Numbered from the stretch's first letter, positions 20,768 to 34,034 are shown. The stretch: DNA of 64,000 nucleotides from Aselliscus stoliczkanus (GCA_033961575.1 CM066736.1:84282852-84346851), one strand, 5' to 3'. Notes: a model not told the origin generated them from the sequence alone. A program made the numbers and translations.

Positions 20768-21942
20768 GTAATAAATTAATTATTTGTTAAAATTATTTTA
20801 ATTTAAAAATTTACTTTTGACTCCTGGTTGAATTAGAAAATAACTGGAAAATAGACATTTTTATTGTTACTAGTAAAGGACAATAGATTTTTCTCTTATA
20901 TTTTCATTGACAAAACAGTCTATTCTTTAAATGACTGTTTTTGATTGTTTTTCAGTACACAAGTGTATCTAGCTTGAACGATCTGTGCTTGTAGGGACTG
21001 TGGTAGAATGGGCAGGCAGTTGGCCTAAATTGATTTTATGCATTGTTTTCAGCCTTCACAATCATTGCTAACACATATAAACTACTGTTAATCTTTTACT
21101 GATTTACTAAATTAGTAATTTGATGGTTTTCCACATGACTAGGAACATGCTATTGTGTACATAAACTCTCATGTAACCGACCTACTAGATTAAAATAGGT
21201 CTTCTCAAAGTGGATTTATTTTCAAGTTTGAATTTCTCTTTCTCTTCCTACCCATTTCAGAGTGTTGACTCTAATTATTAGCAAGATGGCAGCATAATGA
21301 AGGAAAAAATACTCTTCACAGAAGAGAGACTGCTCAGCTAGATAACAGGCAAAGAGTCTCTGATAAGGAACTTCATGTATTATCTGCCTGGGCAGAGAGG
21401 CTCAGGGAAGAAACCTGACTTTATACCCCGATCATATACAAAAATGTATAACGAAAAGTTATTTCCTCCAAATTAGTCATGTGAATATCTTTATATTAAG
21501 ATAATTCTCCAGAGGCAGCTCTCCATGAGACTTCCCTTCCTTGAAAATGTGTATGTCCCAGGCTTTCAAAAACAGCAATTTCAAGAATAATATTCATCTA
21601 AACACTTTAAGAGAGAGAAAGAAAATCATTGAAAATTTTATACCATGAGATAGTTTGGGAGACTATTGCAAACACACTCAGTGCTTTTGATCTATAACAT
21701 GATTTTTGTGTCATTGGTTATGTTAAACCTGTAAATTCATATAATACTAATATAAAATATTAACTTAAAATTTATCTTTTAAATTGGTTATTCTAAGCAG
21801 GTTATACAATTGTGGGGAGAAGATAGTGAAAGATAAATAAACTACATGGGTTCTTTCTGCTTCTGTCCTTGAATCAGTTATTTGGTTGAACACATCACAT
21901 TTACTGTAATAGAGAAACATTTATGTTATGACTATTTTCCAG
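20768..21942 (+). other. RSF1: RSF1 intron 3
   Basis: A short 1175-nt, A+T-rich intron from GTAATA to TTTTCCAG. It is unusual among the introns here in having no recognisable SINE. A segment near 21280-21420 (starting around GCAAGATGGCAGC) faintly resembles an L1 5' end but is too diverged to call. Confidence 0.9.
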
Positions 21943-22148
21943 TACCTCTGTGAGTGTCAGTTTGATGACAATCTCAAATTCAAGAATATTATCAATGAGG
22001 AAGATGCTGATACCATGCGTCTCCAGCCAATTGGCCGAGACAAAGATGGCCTCATGTACTGGTACCAGTTGGATCAAGATCACAATGTCAGAATGTACAT
22101 AGAAGAACAAGACGATCAAGATGGCTCTTCATGGAAATGCATTGTCAG
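21943..22148 (+). CDS. RSF1: RSF1 exon 4: WHIM2/WSD motif (partial CDS)
   Basis: This 206-nt exon begins in phase 0 after TTTTCCAG and ends with two bases of an Arg codon before GTATCT. It encodes 68 residues beginning YLCECQFDDNLKF. The motif GRDKDGLMYWYQLD is the WSD/WHIM2 signature (Gly-x-Asp-x-x-Gly-x-x-Tyr-Trp), typical of DDT-domain ISWI partners. An acidic stretch (EEQDDQDGSSW) follows. An open frame starting at an internal Met can be drawn from 21928 and runs past the donor to about 22221. The true exon is fixed by the two splice sites and by phase agreement with exon 5, which supplies the last base of the Arg codon. Confidence 0.97.
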
Positions 22149-22735
22149 GTATCTTTTATTGGAAACTTGTTACATTTGTTTTTTTGTTCTTTACTTTGAT
22201 CTGTTCTCTACTAAAATATAATCTGAGTCTGGTCTGATCCTCTTTTTGTGGGATTGAGCCTAATGTCCAGCACAATACCTATAGTAGGCACTTAATTCAT
22301 TATTTGTCAAATAAATAAATATATTTAGTAGTGGGGTCCATATCAGGATATATACCTTGCATTTTAGGAAGCCAGAGTCTGACAAATAATAACACATTGA
22401 TAATATGTACCAAAAAAACTATTGTTAGACAAAAATGCAAGAGAAGTATTGCTTGGTTCTTATTTTAGCTATAGTTTTCTATTAGAATTATCTACTTATT
22501 CCTAATTATTTGAATTTAGCTAATTCATCTTAATTTGTTTTGATACTTCAGTATATTTTTTATTTTTACTATGTGAACATTTCCTTACTGGGGTTCTGAA
22601 GAAATCTGAGAAATATTGTGCTTTTTTGCCATAGCCCATTTTAAAAATCTTGATTTCTTACTTGTATCAACAAATATATTTCGACATAAACATTTAATGG
22701 AAACTCTTGAAATAACAAAGGTTTGTGTTTTTTTT

Positions 22736-23146
22736 AGGATTTTTGTTTTGTTTTGTTTTTTAAGATTTTATTGGGGAATTGGGGAAGGGGAACAGACAAG
22801 GTGCTGTCCTTTTGTTCTTCCATCTAGTTGTGAAGGACGTCATTTCACTGGCCCATGTTGGTGTTATCGTTAGGCTCTTCCTGGGAGAGGCAGTCGTTCG
22901 CCGGCCATTGGACAGCCACTCGTGGCGGCTTACAAAAGCGCACGCCAGCTGCCGGCCAGCCCCGCTGCAGCCCACGCCGTCTCCAGTGGCTCACAGAAGC
23001 CCAGCTCCAGGTTGAGCTGTTGTTCATCATTTTAGCTGTAGAGGGCGCAGCATCACTGGCCCTCATATGTGGGATCTGAACCAGGGCCCTGCTGCACAGA
23101 GCTGGTGTCCCAAGCCAATTCCTAACCAACGCACCACTCAGGGCCC
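22736..23146 (-). mobile_element. Long-form tRNA SINE (subtype 2)
   Basis: Antisense. GTTTTGTTTTTTAAGATTTT tail through CTAGTTGTGAAGGACGTC to the head at GGGCCC. Flanking AAAGGTTT-type sequence suggests a duplication. Confidence 0.85.
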
Positions 23147-24785
23147 AAAGGTTTTTTTTCTTTCTAATCAATAGATGACACTGGGACTGTTATTCAGAAT
23201 CTTTGTGTCTCTAATCTGTTTTTGACAATTATGTAGAATTATGAAATTAATTATGAAATCATTAATACCCACAGTTTATATTAATTTGGAAAATGTCAGA
23301 GAACCTACAACTAAAGTAGGGAAAACTAATAGATATATAACCATTGGCTTATGAAAACTGCTTATCTTTAACTCATCTGTTTTTGCTCATTTTGAGTTTT
23401 AGCAGATTTTTGTTACTGATTGTTTACAAATGTTTTGAAGAGATAATCCATAGAAATTTAGAATATTTGTTTGGGTCAGGGAAGGTCAACTTTCATTTCC
23501 TAAGAATAAATGCGAATTGACTCAGCTCATGGGGGATTTTCATACTATAATATGGTTCTCCATGTAGTTAGTTTACTAAACGGAGATGAGCAAAGTACTG
23601 TAATCTTGAAATAAAATTTACTCTCCGCCTCTCCGTGTGAATACACACGTACATTGAATGAGGTTCTGTTCATTATGATTTAACACCACTTCTGCTATTT
23701 CCTATATCGACTTTGCATAGTTGTTTAAGAGATATTCTTTCCTACTTTGGAGATGAGGGAAGTATGACAGAAAAATAATTGTGATTTTTATTGATCGGTC
23801 ATATGTGACCTAAAACAAGTTCTAATGTACACCATGTTAGGTATATACCCTAATGCATGATTTGAGAGAAAGAGCATTTATCAGAAAGAGGAAAGGGCAA
23901 AATTCCATTGGTGTGTCTTGAACCTCTTCTCATCCTTAATCATTTTTCCAGGTTTTATTCCCTGTACTTCTACCTTTTAAAAAATCTTCCATGTACAAAA
24001 ATCTGTTTATGATAAAGATAAAATGGTGTATGTGGCAGTTGTTTAGAAGCAAATGTTTACATAGAATGCCTGAACACAGTTTTCTCATGTTAAAAATCAC
24101 CAATTTCTTTAGAGAACTGGTGCCAGGTTATTTTTATAGCCTTTCTGAACTACATCTATGAACATGTGAATTCCTCTCTGCAAATATACTAGCCTACTTT
24201 TTGCAGATTCATAGTATTATTTGGGACTTTTAAGAAATCATTGGGTTTATTGACTCTGGTAATTAAAGCCAAGTTCTAAACACCTGATTGTCACACTAAC
24301 ATTTCCTGATTTCATTAAATTAATCAATTGTTATTGTATTCCTACTTCTGTAATAGGGAATATATGGGAAATCTCTGTGCCTTCCTCTCCATTTTGCTGT
24401 GAACATAAAATTGCTCTAAAACAAATAGCCCCTTAAAAATATTTAATGCTGTAACACCAGTATATTCTTAAAACTTCTATTAAATAGCAATTTCCATGTC
24501 TGTTATAAAATTCATAATATTAGTATATATGAGGTAGGTAGATTGGAAGTAGTTAAACAATATATAATTATATTTTAAGTTTAAACAAAATTTAGTAAGT
24601 TACTTACAAAAGAGTAAAAGTAGTTAACTTTCATTGAACCATATGAAATTGACAGCATTTTAACCTACAAAAATGGAAATTTTGTATGATTTAACCAAGT
24701 ATTTATAATAGGTTTTAAAAATAAAAATATTTAAGTTCTAGCCAGTGTCCCTATTGTTTCAATTAATATTCAAAACAGAATTGCT

Positions 24786-24899
24786 GGGCCAGATGAATGG
24801 CGCAGTGGTTAAGAGCTGGCTTGGGACGCCAGCGGCCCTGGTTCGGATCCCACATATGAGGGCCAGTGATACTGCCCTCCATAAAACAAAACAAAACAA
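24786..24899 (+). mobile_element. Short tRNA-derived SINE
   Basis: Head, then GAGGGCCAGTGATACTGCCC and an A-rich tail. Perfect duplication AAAACAGAATTGCT at 24772-24785 and 24900-24913. Confidence 0.92.
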
Positions 24900-25320
24900 A
24901 AAACAGAATTGCTATGGAAGAATGGTATTTATTGCAGTTATTTTATCTCTCCTTTGTGTTTCAATGAAAGGGTGAAAGCACAGAAAAATATTTTTTTACA
25001 TCCGATCAAATAAAATTTTATAAGTGATTATTAATTTATACCAGGGATATGTCAAGAGAATTTACTTAGCAATGAAAAAAATAAGCAAAACATGTGAACA
25101 CCACAAAGTGGTAGCTTTTGGTTATTAATGATGAGAGAATTTTAACAAATCTTAGACCAGACTGCATTAGGTGATTCTTAAAGATCAGAGAGGGTCTCCT
25201 AAAAGTACTTTTATATTAAATCTACTAAGAAAGGTAAAGTTTTTAGGTTATTTTTTTTTTCTAAGAAAGATAAAGTTTTATTCAGACTATTGAATGGTTA
25301 CTTTATAAAAATATGTACAG

Positions 25321-25762
25321 GGCTGGCCACATGGCCCATTGGTTAGGAATTGGCTTGGGACGCCAGCTCTGAGAAGTAAGGCCCCAGTTCGGATTCAACA
25401 TTAGGGCCAGTGACACTGCCCTCTACAGCTAAGATGGTGAACAACAGCTCAACCTGGAGCTGGGCTCCTGTGTGTCACCGGTGACAGCGTAGGCTGCAGT
25501 GGGCTCCCATGAGCCACTGTGAGTGGCTGGCGTGTGCTTTCGTGAGCAGCAGGCAGCCGGCGAGAGCTGCCGTGAATCACTGTCCAGTGCTGGTGACCCA
25601 ATTGCCTCAGCTGGGAAGAGTGCGATGATAATACCAGCATGGACCAGTGAAACGATGTCCTCCACAACTAGACTGAAGAACAAAAGGACAGCAACTTTCT
25701 GTTCCCCTTCCCCGATTCCCCAGCGCTGTTCCCTTCCCCCAATCCCCCAGTAAAAATCTTAA
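25321..25762 (+). mobile_element. Long-form tRNA SINE (subtype 2), full-length
   Basis: From GGCTGGCCACATGGCCC to CCCAGTAAAAATCTT plus poly(A), including the GTCCTCCACAACTAGACTG block. The duplication is not clear. Confidence 0.85.
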
Positions 25763-26272
25763 AAAAAAAATTAAAAAAAAATTTACATATGACCATTATT
25801 CACATGAAAAAGTGTTTGACATCATCAGAAAATTCTCGATTTAAACCATAATGGGATTGTAGGGGAGGAAAACTTCCCTTTCCCTGCTAGGTTCTTTGGC
25901 TGGTCTAATAATTGAATTGACATAAAACAGATTAAAAAGAGGGGGAAAAAATAAATAAAATTTTGTATGTTGGGAATCCCAAAGAAATGACTAAAATAGA
26001 TAGCTTTTATACCTTTTTGACAAAGAAGCGATGCATTTATGAATCATTGACAAGACAAAGAAGTTTGGGCTTGGAGTCGTAAATAATCGAGGAAGTAACA
26101 AGGCTTGTTGATACAGTCTTCCCAGCCTTGGGTTCCCTATCTCTTGTGATAAGCACATCTTCCACTTTCTTGGTGTAGGTAGGATACCTTCACAGGGGAG
26201 ATTCATTTCCTCCTTTGAAGGGGACAAAGGACTGTCAGAATATTTTCTTTGTGCCAGGTGTTTCTCAATTTT

Positions 26273-26380
26273 TTTTTTTTTTTTTTTAGAGGGCAGTGTC
26301 ACTGGCCCTCACCTGTGAGATCCGAACCAGTGCCACTGGTGTCCCAAGCCAGCTCCCAACCACCGCGCCACCCGGCCTGC
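26273..26380 (-). mobile_element. Short tRNA-derived SINE
   Basis: Antisense T-tract then AGAGGGCAG. Perfect 19-bp duplication CCAGGTGTTTCTCAATTTT at 26254-26272 and 26381-26399. Confidence 0.92.
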
Positions 26381-26779
26381 CCAGGTGTTTCTCAATTTTA
26401 ATGTAAAATAATAAGTATACTAAAATGGCACATTCTGGGGTGGCATTTTCTGCTCCTCTTCAAAATATCACTTTACCTCCACTAGAATGACTAAAATAAA
26501 AATGACTTACACACTAAATACTAGCAAAAATATGGACCAACTGGAACTCTTACACCTTCCTGGTGGGAATGTGAAAAGGTATGACCACTTTGGCCAACAG
26601 TTTGGCAGTTTCTTCAAGTGTTAAACTGTTACCCCATAACCCAACAATTTTACTCCTATTTATTGTAGAGAAATGGAAACACATTTACAAAAAGCCTTGT
26701 ATGATAATAATCATTGTAACTTTATTCATGATAGTTCTCATACTTGGATTACTGTTAAGCAATAAAAAGAAATGACCTG

Positions 26780-26892
26780 GGGCCTGCCGAGTGGCGCGGT
26801 TGTTAAGCGCTGGCTTGGGAGGCCAGCAGCCCCGGTTTGGGTCCCACATGTGAGGGCCAGTGACACTGCCCTCAAAAAAACAAACAAACAAA
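26780..26892 (+). mobile_element. Short tRNA-derived SINE nested in L1
   Basis: Perfect 16-bp duplication AAAAAGAAATGACCTG at 26764-26779 and 26893-26908. Clean head and poly(A)-type tail. Confidence 0.92.
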
Positions 26893-27053
26893 AAAAAGAA
26901 ATGACCTGTGATACTTGCAACTGTATGTATTTGTCTCAAAGGCATTTTGGTGCATGAGAGAAGCCAGAAAGTACATATCATTTTATTGTACTTATTATAA
27001 GTTCTGAAATTAACTAAATTGATATGTGGCTACAATCATCAAAACTTTGTTTC

Positions 27054-27160
27054 CTGGGCTGGCCGAGTGGCGCGGTGATTAAGCGCTGGCTTGGGAAGCC
27101 AGCGGCTCCAGTTCGGGTCCCACGTTTGAGGGCCAGTGACACTGCCCTCAAAAAAAAAAA
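27054..27160 (+). mobile_element. Short tRNA-derived SINE nested in L1
   Basis: Near-perfect duplication (AAACTTTGTTTCC / AAACTTCGTTGCC). The head GGGCTGGCCGAGTGGCGCGG is close to consensus. Confidence 0.9.
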
Positions 27161-27474
27161 AACTTCGTTGCCTTTTGGTGGAGGAAAGGGATTGAGTAGG
27201 ACAGGGCAGGAGTGAATTTTCTCTGGTGATAGTAACATTCCTTATCTTGATAGAGATGTGGGTTACACGGTTTGCCATGATAAAATGAATGCTTAAGATT
27301 TATTCATTTCAAAGTATGTAAGTTATACCTGAAAAATATTTTAAGATTTGGTAATTGTTTGACATTTTTATAAAGCTGAATTCTAAATATGTACAGTCTT
27401 AAGTATGTACAGTCTTCATGTACTTATAAACTCTGTCAAGACATTTCTAAACCATATGCTGCTAATATAGCAAA

Positions 27475-27720
27475 ATGATTGAGAGGGTGGCCTCTAAAAG
27501 TCAGACTGTCCATAATTCAATCCTGCCTTTACTAGGTACTAACTGTGACCTTAGGCAAATTACTGTATCTCTGTGTATCCTTACTTTCCTCATGTTTAAA
27601 ATTGGGGTAATAAGAGTACCTATTTAATCAGGTTATATTGAAATTATCTGAACTAATTTATGTAAACTCCTATAGTGCCTGAAGCATAGTAATCACTCAC
27701 TAATGTTAACTTCTATTATT
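27475..27720 (+). mobile_element. MIR
   Basis: ACTGTGACCTTAGGCAAATT, CTCTGTGTATCCTTACTTTC and CTGAAGCATAGTAATCACTC match MIR. Confidence 0.75.
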
Positions 27721-28359
27721 AATACTACTGCTTTTGGCCCTACTTATTGTCTTATTTTAGTTTCTTGGCCCCACACTCAGTTATCTTCCTATTTTGTCTA
27801 CTCAGTAATTTGGAATTATATGAAAAAGATGGAATATTACTGTTGGGCCCTGGTATCGTATATTACAGGTTTTTACTGAAGACTTGCTACGTTCACACTA
27901 GCTGTGTGCTCTGGAGATGTAAAGACATGAAGCCATTCCTTAGGAAGCTCTTCATACTGTGGGAGAAAGATAGAGGGAAATACTAAATGATAATACAATG
28001 TCATAAATGTGATCTGTGATGGAGATCACCCAGTGTGCTATGGAAGAACCAAATACCTAGCCCTTTCTTAGCAGAAGATGATGCCTATGGCTTGCCTTTA
28101 TTTTTGTTTTGCTTGTGTTACTTTTTTATTGAATTGGACTATCAGCTCAATTGCCTCTAAAAAGTTTAATCCCTACCACTAACTCAAATTAACCCTTAGA
28201 CTTGTTAGGAAAGCTTAGGAAAAATCATATTCCATAATATAATAATTAGGATGATATGCTCCATTTCACCGACATCTAGATTAACTTCAGGTACAGATAG
28301 GAAAATGCCCGAGCTTAGTATTTGTTAGTAATGATTAAGTCAAAATCGATTAAGTCTGC

Positions 28360-28600
28360 TAAACACTGAGCTCCTGACCTTTCCATCTCAACATGTTTGT
28401 CCCCATCTCAGTTAATAGTAGCCATATCCTTTTAGCTGCTTGGATCCAAAATCGTGGAGGCATATCCTTGATTTTTCTTTTTCTCTCACTTCACATCTAC
28501 TCCATCAGCAAATCCAGTCAGCTCTCTGCAAAATGTATCCAGTGTTTGATCGATCTACATCCCCTTCATAGCTACATTCTTGTCCAAGCCACCATCAATT
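28360..28600 (+). mobile_element. L2-like fragment
   Basis: Sense L2 resemblance (CATCTACTCCATCAGCAAAT, CCAAGCCACCATC). Confidence 0.5.
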
Positions 28601-28975
28601 TTAAAAATACAATTCAATGATTTTTAGTATTTTCACAAAGTTGTGCAGCCATCACCACTGTCTAACCCCGGGACATTTTCCTCACCCCACAAAGAAATCC
28701 CTGCACCACATACCCTGTACACTAGCAGTTATTCACATTCTCCCTTTCCCCAGCCCATGGCAGCCACCAGTCAACCTTTTGTTTCTATAATTGGTCTGTT
28801 CCAAACGTTTCTTATATACAGAGTCATGTAACATGTGGCTTTTGTGTCTGGTTTCTTTCAGATAGCATAATGTTTTCAAGGTTTATCTATTTAGTAAGAA
28901 TCAGTACTTATTCCTTTTTATGGCTAACTAGTAGTCCCTTGTAGGAATATTCCATATTTGTGTATCCATCCTATC
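28600..28975 (-). mobile_element. L1 3' region, antisense
   Basis: TTGTGCAGCCATCACCACTG, CTTATATACAGAGTCATGT and CCTTTTTATGGCTAACTAG follow the antisense L1 3' UTR. Confidence 0.75.
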
Positions 28976-31145
28976 CTTGTCTTTGAAAGAGGGATTGGAG
29001 TTGGCCATGGGGAGCACATTCCAGGCTAAGAGAACTGAAGTGCAAACACCTGACATTCTAAGAGAACATGGTATTTTGGCGGGATATATCTGACTTACTG
29101 CGCCTGCGTGATGAAATGTTTTAGAGAAAAGAAAGCAATGGAGAAGAGAAGGCAAAACAGCTGAATTGTTGTTAGAGTCTCTAATCTACTCTAACAGGTC
29201 CTGAAGATAATAGGGGAAAAAAAAAAGTATTATTTGAATATATGTGATTTATAGAAATTCCTTCTGACTAGTTCAAAATTAAGATTTAAAAAAGCTATTT
29301 AGCATACTAAATAATTGTGAGATAAACCACGGAAAATCCAAAGATGGATAGTTTTCTGTTTTCATATACTAATGACTACATTAGGCTTGAGTTTTAACAC
29401 AGTAGTTGGGTTAAAAGTCTTTTAGGGGAGTTCTTCCTTAAATTTTTCTGCTAAACTCCTTTGTTGTTTAGTGTACTGGAAATAATTGACATGGACTGTC
29501 TAGTAATATTGGCTCTCTTCTAATGCTTGGAAACATTTAAAAATAAGTATAGTGAAAAACTTCAATATATTTTTCAGTTCCCAGCATGGCCTCAAAAAAA
29601 TAACAAATAGGTTGAGACACTTATTACATATGGAATTCTCGATGCAATATGAGAAATAAAAACATTAAGTGGAGAGAGCTTTAGGTCAGAAGGAGGTTGG
29701 TGTAATAACGTTAGGGGAAACTGTGCCAAAAATAAATTTATTTAATGTCTCTAGCTTTTCCTTTTCCTTTTTGTAAAGTGGAGGCAGTACCAGACAGGAC
29801 CTTGAAAGAACATCTAATCTGACCTTCTACTACTAGAGAATTAAAATTCTGAACTGTTTATTTTATTGGCTGTGCTCATCTGATATTTATAACATGTATA
29901 AACATGTTTATTCATTTCCTACACGTGATTTTTAATATGTATAAACCTGTGTGTTCATTCCCACAATACTGGAGGGAATTCAGTCTTGTATAGATAAGGA
30001 AGCTGAGGACTAGTGAAGGCATATGATACGTCTAGGGACACATAGCCATCTTAGTTTAGGAACCCGGATTATTTTCATTTGTTAAACTTTTGTTTGTTTG
30101 TTTTTATTGGAGCCTTCTTTATAAGGCAGTGTCTCTGCTCTCAAGTAGTAGAGTTTAACTGGGGTGGAGGTTGAAAGAGAGAGGAGGATAGAGGGCATAT
30201 GTGTCATGCCAGATTAAGAAAACAAGCAATTTCATCTTAGCTCTGATTACATAGAATTAGAGATGTGTACACAGTGCTTTCAGAACCCAGATGGGAAGCT
30301 TATGGTGCTGATTGATTAATTTAGTGGCAGAACTAGAGCTAAGTTTCCCAGCCCTTAGTCCCAGGCTTCCTTTTTAATCTTCACTGTTAGACATTGCTTA
30401 TCTGAGCAGGAGAAATATCCAGCTGGGTTTTCTTATTGTAAGAGGCATTTAAATTGACCATGCCACACTTCTGGTTTTGGTAGTAAAAGTGGAGAATTTA
30501 TAGATTAGAATCTTTTTTATTTGGGATTACCTTGTATTTTTGATTTAAATTGAATTCTCTTCCTGTAGTAAACTGTAATTGACAAAAGAATATCAGTAAC
30601 CTAAATTCTTAGATTTTTCAACGTGTTATTAGAGCTTTTTGCCAGAAGTACTCAGAAAGACCTGGATCATAACTTTATGACAATATCAAATGTACTTTCT
30701 TTGTAGTTGGAAAAGTATTGTCATTTCCAAATGAATCAAAAACTTGAATCATTTTGTTAAGAAGAAATGTTTCTTCAAGCAAGTTTTACATTGATTTTTG
30801 TACTGCTTAGAGATTGCACAGTACTTTAAAAAAATTATCAAACTTTGATTTTTATTTAACTTGTTCCTACTGTTCTTTTCAGCCAAAGAGATTTGTGTTG
30901 GCATTCTAATCCATAGGGAGAAGAGTCTAAGATTCCTCTTTGGAGAATAGTGTATTTTAACATGTATTCATTCCTAATACTTAATTTTAAAATTCAAGGT
31001 TAACTAGTTTTAGCTGCACTGTGATTTTGATGTCCTTAATGTATTTATATTTTTAAAATTTTAATTTCTAATGCATATTATTCTGAAAGCTTTTTTAGAA
31101 TTGAAGAAAGATTTTTATTCTGTCTTTATTCTTTTCCTTGTTTAG

Positions 31146-31300
31146 GAATCGAAACGAGTTGGCTGAGACTCTTGCACTCCTGAAAGCACAAATCGATCCT
31201 GTGTTATTGAAAAACTCTGGCCAACAGGACAGCTCTTCCCGGGAAAGTCCCAGCTTAGAGTATGAGGAGACTAAAAAGGAGGAAGAAACACCTAAACAAG
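31146..31300 (+). CDS. RSF1: RSF1 exon 5: linker after WHIM module (partial CDS)
   Basis: This 155-nt exon lies between a TTGTTTAG acceptor and a GTTTTT donor. Its first base completes the Arg codon left by exon 4, and its last base opens a Glu codon completed by exon 6. It encodes NRNELAETLALLKAQIDP, a predicted helix with heptad-like Leu spacing, followed by a Ser-rich, acidic tail ending ETPKQ. The donor is a run of T after GT, so it is weak by consensus, but the phase and the peptide fit RSF1 exactly. Compared with the human peptide I recall, this copy has Tyr in place of Asp in SLEYEETKK. That recollection is unverified. Confidence 0.95.
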
Positions 31301-31574
31301 GTTTTTTTTTGTGTGTTTTGTTTTGCTTTGTTTTGTAATTTCTTCTCTTCTTTCACTCCTCTTCCCAACTATATAAATTGGAATTCTCTCAATTTGAAAA
31401 ATTGGACATTTTCCTGTAAAAGGAGGTTGATCGTTCTTCTTATTAATGAAAAAACAAAAGGGAAAAAACAATTAGTACTTTGCTCTTTCATGTTGAACAT
31501 TTAAAAAAATTAAAAATATTCAGATTATCAAAACAATATATTTTACTAATTTAAGAGTGTAGGTACTTAGCAAA

Positions 31575-32225
31575 CTCTTCTATTGTGGTAAAGTATACAT
31601 AATATAAAATTGATCATTTTAACCATTTTTAAGTGTACAATTAAGTGCATTCACATTGTTGTGCAAACATCATCAATATCCACACCTAGAGTCATCTCCC
31701 TCAATGGAAACTCTGTACTCACTAAACACTTAATTCCCCATTTTCACCTCCTCCCAACCCCTGGCAACCACTTTCTGTCTCTGAACCTTGCATCAGAGAA
31801 ATCATGCAGTGTTTGTCTCTTTGTGTCTGGCTTATTTCACTGAGCACAATGTCTTCAGTGTTCATCCATGTTGTTGCATGTGTCAGAATTTCCTTCTTCT
31901 TTAAGGCTGAATAACATTCCATTGTATATATACACCACATTTTGTTTACTCATCTGTCAATGACTTTTTCCCCCCACCTTTCAGCCATTATGAATAATGC
32001 TGCTATGAACATGGGTATACAGATATCTGTTTGAGTAACTGCTTCACTCTTCTTGGGTATATAACCAGAAGTGAAATTGCTGGGCCATATAGTAGTTCTA
32101 TTTTTAATATTTTGAGACTCCTTCATACCGTTTTCCACAGCCACTGCACTATTTTACATTCCTACCCATCACTTGTTATTTATTTTCACTTTTTATAATA
32201 ACCATTCTAATGGATGTGAAGTGGT
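31575..32225 (-). mobile_element. L1 3' region, antisense
   Basis: TTGTTGTGCAAACATCATC, GGCTGAATAACATTCCATTG and TTGCTGGGCCATATAGTAG follow antisense L1. It begins about 275 nt past exon 5. Confidence 0.8.
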
Positions 32226-32854
32226 ATTGGGTGTGTGTGTGTTGGGGAGGTTGTTTATTTCTTTGTTTATTTTGGTTGTACCTAGCAAACTCTTAAGTCT
32301 ACTTTAATTATAATTATTAAACCTGATTTTCAGACTGAGTTTTCTAATTTGCTTAGCTAAGTAAATCAAATCCTAACCTTTCTAGAAGGGAAGAAACTAA
32401 CTGAAATTTTGTCATAATAATATCTTTTTGTTGATAACATACCTTCTAAAGACGGGATGTAAGTTGCTCTTCTTATCATGCTTTCTTCCTTTGCTTTTAA
32501 TTTTCCTCTGTTTTTTTATTGGAACCTGAAAGCAATATGTTCTTACCTTATTTGCTGCTTTGAGAGAACCATTAATAAAGTCATCCTCTAGCTGACTTTA
32601 TGAAAACAAGTAATTATGCCGTTTAATGTAGGATATAATGTTTCTACGTATTAAGCATTGCTTTTAGCAACAATCTTAATTATTGTTCTCCTTTGGCCAA
32701 TGTTAATATGATTTCAAATATCTGTGGTGGTTTTATTTGTAAGCCATATTTCTGAAAAATTCTTTTCTATATGTTAAAATTCAATTTAGGCTACATAAGT
32801 AAGGAAAGCTTCATAATTTTAGTCTGAACCTCCTATTGAATTTCCAGATTTTTT

Positions 32855-32986
32855 TTTTTTAAGCTGAGCCATCCTGTGGCAGCTCAACGGCAGCTCAGCG
32901 TGGGCTGGGCATTGAACTGGTATTGCTCAGAGCTTAGCTTGCATTCTTGGGCGATCTCTTAACCAACTGAGCCGCTCAGCCGGCCC
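32855..32986 (-). mobile_element. Family-B tRNA SINE
   Basis: Antisense. T-run, AGCTGAGCCATCCTGTGGC, ending CAGCCGGCCC. Duplication TTGAATTTCCAGATTTTTT at 32836-32854 and from 32987. Confidence 0.9.
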
Positions 32987-33364
32987 TTGAATTTCCAGAT
33001 TTTTTAAGTAGTGCTTCGTAAGGATTAGTTCTGAGTGTAGACAAATATTATTAGTTCATTTGGTCATTCAGTTTGGTCATTCATTCATGTATTTCTTATT
33101 CTCATACACAATTAAAATTAAGACCAGAGGAATAGAAAATTGGAAAAAGAGGGCAAGATAATAGAAATTTAAGAGGAAATTATTCTTATTAGGTAAATTT
33201 AAATTTGACACTGATCTTGAAGGGAGAATCTTTGTAGTTTAAATTAAAAAGAAAAACAATTCACTCAGTATGAGTGAACAGTTCACTCAGTGAAGTAAAG
33301 CTCTTCCTAGTATTTAATTCTAAAATTTCACTGTAGGGTCTTATATTAGAGGAGGTGAGATTTC

Positions 33365-33590
33365 AACAATAACGGCAGCTAACATTTATTGGGTACGTCG
33401 TATTTCTTTGCAGCCTACCAAATCCTGTGCATGCATTTTCATTTAATCCTCATAGCAACTCTTTGAGGTAGCTGCTACTATTACAGTTTTACAGATGAAG
33501 GAATTGGGAAGTTTATAAACTTACCCCAACTCATTTAGATAATAAAGTGGTGAGATCCTATATTTGAACCCTGATCCTCGTCAAATCTAT
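33365..33590 (+). mobile_element. MIR
   Basis: AACATTTATTGGGTACGTCG, CCTCATAGCAACTCTTTGAG and TTACAGATGAAGGAATTGG match MIR. Confidence 0.75.
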
Positions 33591-33599
33591 GTTCTTTAA

Positions 33600-33790
33600 C
33601 TAGAGTGATCTAGGATTAAACTTCTCAACTTTTCATATGGATTATGTTCACCTGGTGATCTTTATTTTAAATGCAGACGCCAATTGAGTTAGTCTTGTGA
33701 GGGGCTGCTGCTTTGCCATTTTAACAAGGACCTAGATGACGCCGCTGCCGCTGATCATAGGACCACGCTTAGAGTAGCAAGGTTATAGAG
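33600..33790 (+). mobile_element. MER5-like hAT fragment
   Basis: Contains CACCTGGTGATCTTTATTTT and GGACCACGCTTAGAGTAGC, typical of MER5-type nonautonomous hAT elements. Confidence 0.5.
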
Positions 33791-34034
33791 GCCACCTTCT
33801 TTTAAACTTGGAAACAGATACAGCAAAGGCTTTCTTGTAGCTGTTTCTGAAAATATTACTCAATGAATGCTGATGTTACAACACTCAACACAATTAAGAA
33901 AAAGTCTGTAGGGGAGAACATCTCTTGAAAAAGTAAAGGAGGAAGAGGAGCAAGACATTTCTCCCTCAGTCTTTCTCCTTTCCCTTTTAAATGGTGTCTC
34001 TTCTGTTCCTCTTACTCTACAAGCAATGTTTCTT

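Larger units (their letters stand above)
26465..27345 (+). mobile_element. L1 ORF2 end and 3' UTR, sense, with two nested SINEs
   Basis: CTCTTACACCTTCCTGGTGG, CAACAGTTTGGCAGTTTC and GTTATACCTGAAAAATATTT follow L1. SINEs at 26780-26892 and 27054-27160 interrupt it. Confidence 0.75.
22149..31145 (+). other. RSF1: RSF1 intron 4
   Basis: A 9-kb intron from GTATCT to TTGTTTAG. It holds six SINE insertions, an L1 fragment in sense orientation (26465-27345), an L1 in antisense (28600-28975), MIR (27475-27720) and L2-like sequence (28360-28600). The stretches at 23150-24770 and 29000-31140 hold nothing I can name. About 25850-26470 looks like an old interspersed repeat, LTR-like, that I could not assign. 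Confidence 0.9.

Noticed and set aside
21280..21420. AAGATGGCAGC segment as an L1 5' end
   Set aside because: The resemblance is limited to a few bases and nothing L1-like follows.
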